From NCBI GenBank assembly GCA_030620005.1, contig JAUXAJ010000069.1, forward strand, positions 1-19,015: a stretch of DNA of 19,015 nucleotides, in the 5' to 3' direction. The notes below the pieces were generated by a model. The model had not been told where the DNA came from. It did no database searches and saw only the letters and a program-made list of their open reading frames with translations. This DNA is from Promethearchaeota archaeon. Its GTDB lineage: Archaea; Asgardarchaeota; Lokiarchaeia; Sigynarchaeales; SOKP01. Positions 15,962-19,015 of this stretch are shown here, one piece after another. The position numbers and the translations under genes are program-made. The first letter of the stretch is position 1. Every line of letters begins with the position of its first letter.

Positions 15962-17770
15962 ATGAATGCTAAAATAAATAATACAGACAATATTGAAGAA
16001 ATAGAATATGGCGACTACAAAGGATTTGAGCAAATAGGTTATCATAGAATACTTGGTAACGGCTATTTTAACATGATTTATTCGATAATACTACTATTTT
16101 TTGCAATTGCCACGCAAGCGTTAATTCCAGTGGAATCATGGGGGATATCCCAGGTAATCGCATCACTCTTTTTATCAATATATACATTTTGCGATTTTGG
16201 TTTAAATCAATCGTTGGCTCGTTTCATAGCGGAATATCGCGTTAAAGATCTTGAACGGACTAAACAATATATTAGATTATTCATTTGGTTTCAAGCATTT
16301 TCAGGGTTAGGTCAAATTACAGTAATTTCAGTCGTAGCAATGTTCTTTTTCAATGAAACTAACTATGAATTCATGATATGGCTTTTTCTTTTTTATTCTT
16401 TAATCCAATATCCGGGATGGCTATCTGTTTTTTCCGAAGCCTTAAAGGGATTTCAACGGTTTAACAAAGTAACGAGAATTGGTATTGCCAGCGCTTTATT
16501 TCAAATCTTTACTTACCTTTTATGCTCTCAGATTGGTCTATATTACGGAAAAGCTAACCCTGCCATAGGCCCTATCATGGGATGTGCAATAGGGATAATA
16601 ATTGGCTCATTTGTCGACGATTTTTTAAAGTTGTTGTTTAGTGCTAAATTGTTTTCTGACGTTGCCAAAGAAATGGGATTTGAATTTCGAGAATTATTTG
16701 TGCTCGATATTTCGAGGGAAGTGTTTACAGAAAGCTTGAAATATGGCGTTGGAGTAATGGGATTCATTTTTTCGTATCAAGTTTTTGATTCGATAATCAT
16801 GATCATCTTAATAAATTATCTCCCGGGATACACATCGCTTGTTGGAATTTTATTTTTCATACAATCCTTAGTGCTCTTATCAGAGTTAATGGTGTATACA
16901 TTTGTGTTTAATGCTACGCCCGCTATTTCTGAAGGATATTTTAACAACAAAGAGAAATATACTAAGTGGACTATCTCAAACACATTAAGGACAATCGGTC
17001 GTTATAACGCCATGTTCTTGCCAATTATCATAGTGATTTCACCAGGTCTTTATAAGAGTCTATGGCCTCAAAATTATGCCATATTTGTGGAAGTCTTTTT
17101 TGTAATCATTATACGTACAATAAGTTTCCAACACACGAGTATTAATACGCCTATTTATTTCGGGACAGGACATCTTAAAGCTAATGTAATAATTACACTT
17201 ATCGAGAGCATTATTCAGTTCACTGGAGTACTTATTTTAATTAACTTGAACATGGGAATTTGGGTCTTAATTTGGCCAAATCTAATTGCTATTTGGTTTA
17301 AAATGTCTGCTTCATATATTTATATTCATTTTAAAGTCATGAAATTCAAAATTAATATTTGGCAAACATGGGTCTCCACTTTCTTGGCCGGAGCTGTTTA
17401 TACCGTTATATTATTTGTTAGTACAACGATTTGTAATATATTTCTTGGAGCATTTCTTGGACCTCTATTAATTTATGGATTATTTTTTGTTTTGGCCATA
17501 TTTTTACTGCCTGGACCGTTTTTTTTTTTCTTTTGGGGATTATTTGGAGGATTTGACGCAAATACACTAAGAGATTTTGAAAGGGCTAAAGAACTTGCTG
17601 GCTCAGCAAAACGAATGGCAAGATCGTGGTACAAATATGCCGCATTGGGTTCAAGTAAAAGTAAATTATTTGGGAAACATCCAATGGATTACGAGGGCGT
17701 GGCCAAAGAAATTAACGAGTTAATGCTAATAAAAATGCAAACTGACGAGAAATTAAAATCAAAAGCATAA
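15962..17770 (+). CDS. MOP-superfamily flippase-like membrane protein (polysaccharide/lipid-linked sugar exporter type)
   Basis: This 602-residue protein has about 14 hydrophobic helices between residues 35 and 535. It opens with GYHRILGNGYFNMIYSIILL and has an early DFGLNQSLARFIAEYRV segment, as in Wzx/RfbX-type flippases, where the helix 2-loop region reads DxGL..a..R..ae. Family members flip lipid-linked sugars or other amphiphiles across the membrane. A hydrophilic C-terminal tail of about 65 residues (from GGFDANTLRDFERAKEL) is longer than usual and should be cytoplasmic. No glycosyltransferases are adjacent, so the cargo is unknown. An AT-rich TATA-like element about 28 bases before the ATG, and the lack of a Shine-Dalgarno, suggest a near-leaderless start. 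The next gene begins 47 bases after the stop and is probably a partner. Confidence 0.78.
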   Translation: MNAKINNTDNIEEIEYGDYKGFEQIGYHRILGNGYFNMIYSIILLFFAIATQALIPVESWGISQVIASLFLSIYTFCDFGLNQSLARFIAEYRVKDLERTKQYIRLFIWFQAFSGLGQITVISVVAMFFFNETNYEFMIWLFLFYSLIQYPGWLSVFSEALKGFQRFNKVTRIGIASALFQIFTYLLCSQIGLYYGKANPAIGPIMGCAIGIIIGSFVDDFLKLLFSAKLFSDVAKEMGFEFRELFVLDISREVFTESLKYGVGVMGFIFSYQVFDSIIMIILINYLPGYTSLVGILFFIQSLVLLSELMVYTFVFNATPAISEGYFNNKEKYTKWTISNTLRTIGRYNAMFLPIIIVISPGLYKSLWPQNYAIFVEVFFVIIIRTISFQHTSINTPIYFGTGHLKANVIITLIESIIQFTGVLILINLNMGIWVLIWPNLIAIWFKMSASYIYIHFKVMKFKINIWQTWVSTFLAGAVYTVILFVSTTICNIFLGAFLGPLLIYGLFFVLAIFLLPGPFFFFFWGLFGGFDANTLRDFERAKELAGSAKRMARSWYKYAALGSSKSKLFGKHPMDYEGVAKEINELMLIKMQTDEKLKSKA

Positions 17771-17817
17771 CAAAAATTTAAATTTAAATAAAAATAAGAA
17801 ATAGTGAGCGTGATTGA

Positions 17818-18789
17818 ATGAAAATGTGTAGATATAAAAAGGCATTAATATTGGGAATAATACTTTTAATAGCAGTTATTTCGACAAATGATTTTATCGT
17901 TCCTGTGAAAGGCGCAACGCGAGAAGATATGCCCGAGGCAAATGTGTTACTACTTTGTAGAAGAGGCACGAACCCAATAACTGTTGCTCTCGGCTTAGAC
18001 GATAAAATACAGGTTACTAAGGTTGTCAAAAGTTATACCGCCTCTGACGATTTGCGTGCCGTAAATTTTGCTAACATCGATGTTGTAATTATTGACAGTT
18101 TTTTACCAGAAGGTAGCGATTTAGCTTATCTCATTAGTCGTATATCCTCTAGTAAGGCAGGAGTACTTTTCTTCGGCGGCAAGTATCCAGAAGCTTCTGT
18201 AAAATCATTTTCTAGGATGCTTCCTGTTGATATCGATCCGTACGAAGTTCAGAACGACGAATATTTTACCGTTGAATTATCTGAGGAACAAGCAAATTTG
18301 GCTGATATGTATAAGACAACCTATTCAATGTTCGCGACTCGAATAGCGTGGACATCAATGACCATCATGTACGACAGAACGATTACTTATGGTACAAAGT
18401 CGAGTGCCGTAACCATCGCGGAAATCACGGGGACCAGTGAACCCGTAATATCATTTTGGACTTATATGGGATCAAAAGTATTTTATATTTCGATGGGAAC
18501 CATTGACGATTGGAACGATAATTTTGACGATTGGGCTTATTTCAATTATTTAATGTATATTATCGTTTACAGTCTTTATGGATTGGAGCCAGAACAAATT
18601 GAAACTTACAGAGAATGGCCTTGGAGCCCAATCCCGCATTTAACGGAAATAATTATCTGGATTGGTTTTTTAGTATTCTTATGGGTGTTTAACTTCGTCT
18701 TTTTTTTGAAGGTGGGTAAAAAAAAAAAGTCGGCTAAATCAAAGGAAAAAACTACAAAAAGTACCGTACCAGATAAAGAAAAAATTTAA
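17818..18789 (+). CDS. type I membrane protein with GATase1-like extracellular domain
   Basis: This 323-residue protein has a basic N-terminus and a signal peptide core at residues 9-23, with likely cleavage near 33. An ectodomain of about 235 residues follows, then one membrane helix at about 276-297 and a lysine-rich cytoplasmic tail (300-323). The ectodomain alternates strands and helices (ANVLLLCRRG, NIDVVIIDSFLPEGS, AGVLFFGGKYP) and ends with SKVFYISMGTIDDWNDNF before a helical segment. This is reminiscent of ThuA/class I glutamine-amidotransferase-like domains that have lost the catalytic cysteine. That resemblance is by eye. It lies 47 bases after the flippase gene; GTGAGCGTGAT before the ATG contains a usable ribosome-binding site, and an AT-rich TATA-like element lies at 17779-17790. 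A surface-facing accessory role for the flippase is inferred. Confidence 0.68.
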   Translation: MKMCRYKKALILGIILLIAVISTNDFIVPVKGATREDMPEANVLLLCRRGTNPITVALGLDDKIQVTKVVKSYTASDDLRAVNFANIDVVIIDSFLPEGSDLAYLISRISSSKAGVLFFGGKYPEASVKSFSRMLPVDIDPYEVQNDEYFTVELSEEQANLADMYKTTYSMFATRIAWTSMTIMYDRTITYGTKSSAVTIAEITGTSEPVISFWTYMGSKVFYISMGTIDDWNDNFDDWAYFNYLMYIIVYSLYGLEPEQIETYREWPWSPIPHLTEIIIWIGFLVFLWVFNFVFFLKVGKKKKSAKSKEKTTKSTVPDKEKI

Positions 18790-18807
18790 AACAACAAGAA
18801 ATTAAAA

Positions 18808-18814
18808 TTTTTTT
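18808..18814 (+). terminator. T-run between convergent genes
   Basis: Seven T residues and further T-rich sequence begin about 20 bases after the stop of the type I membrane protein gene and before the convergent oxidoreductase gene. This is a plausible archaeal terminator for the plus-strand unit. Confidence 0.35.
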
Positions 18815-18843
18815 ATATTTCTTTTAGCTTTTAACTGCTTGTA

Positions 18844-19015
18844 TTACTCAATAGGATATTTAAATCCCCACTGAGAGCATAATGCATCCAATGTTTTCAT
18901 GATCTCCAGTGTCTCGTCTAATGGCATGATATCGCTTTCTAATTTTCCAGCATTTAAACAATCCATTACCTCCCTTGCTTCGTAATTATAACCTAATGAT
19001 TCGTAAGGAACTTTT
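18844..19015 (-). CDS. Gfo/Idh/MocA family oxidoreductase, C-terminal part, cut by window edge
   Basis: On the minus strand, 56 codons run from the window edge to a TAA at 18846-18844. They encode YNYEAREVMDCLNAGKLES, DIMPLDETLEIMKTLDALC and SQWGFKYPIE. This is the characteristic end of Gfo/Idh/MocA sugar oxidoreductases: a Y.yEa.eV...l.aGk.ES segment, then m.l.eTl.im...d..r.qWG..YP.E. These enzymes use NAD(P) to oxidise or reduce sugars, inositols and related polyols. The Rossmann domain lies outside the window, so completeness and substrate cannot be judged. It converges on the flippase unit and shows no overlap with it. Confidence 0.8.
   Translation of the reverse strand, partial: KVPYESLGYNYEAREVMDCLNAGKLESDIMPLDETLEIMKTLDALCSQWGFKYPIE

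Noticed and set aside
1..19015. Reassignment of TGA to Trp in this organism as the explanation for the interrupted gene.
   Set aside because: TGG is used for Trp throughout, and TGA serves as the stop of several intact genes in the window, such as the crotonase and the 75-residue membrane protein.

Overview
The window reads as the chromosome of an AT-rich archaeon, roughly one third G+C by eye. TATA boxes of archaeal type sit 25-30 bases before several start codons, some giving leaderless messages. Other genes carry GGAG/GGTGA ribosome-binding sites, and several genes end before long T-runs. A small polytopic membrane protein with a C-terminal double CxxC zinc ribbon, two uroporphyrinogen-decarboxylase-like proteins, an M28 peptidase with membrane segments and a flippase paired with a type I membrane protein together suggest an Asgard (Lokiarchaeia-like) archaeon. 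This placement is inference; no rRNA or ribosomal protein is present to confirm it.

Layout. The left edge holds the 5' end of an IS200/IS605-type tnpB (minus). Next comes a large ThDP-dependent acetolactate-synthase-like enzyme (plus), followed directly by a 39-codon remnant of a glycyl radical enzyme. Between 2.3 and 3.9 kb lie three small membrane proteins and a perfect 9-bp stem-loop. A minus-strand run from 7.7 to 4.0 kb encodes an M28 peptidase with membrane segments, a stand-alone N6-adenine DNA methyltransferase and a nucleoside hydrolase. A URO-D family protein, a 32-bp tandem repeat and a crotonase-family enzyme follow (plus). Then come an IlvD/Edd dehydratase (minus), an unidentified plus-strand coding-like fragment wedged against it, and an MFS transporter (minus) whose last codons overlap that fragment. 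The right third holds the zinc-ribbon membrane protein, a second URO-D-like gene broken by one in-frame TGA, a MOP-superfamily flippase with a downstream type I membrane protein, and at the edge the C-terminus of a Gfo/Idh/MocA oxidoreductase.

How the genes fit together. The ThDP enzyme and the IlvD-type dehydratase could both serve branched-chain amino acid synthesis. They are about 8 kb apart on opposite strands, with no small regulatory subunit and no ketol-acid reductoisomerase, so they are not an operon. The clearest transcriptional units are peptidase-methyltransferase-(nucleoside hydrolase) and flippase-ectodomain protein. Decay is visible in several places: the glycyl radical enzyme scrap, the fragment beside ilvD and the TGA-interrupted URO-D gene. 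No tRNA, rRNA, CRISPR array or complete mobile element was seen.
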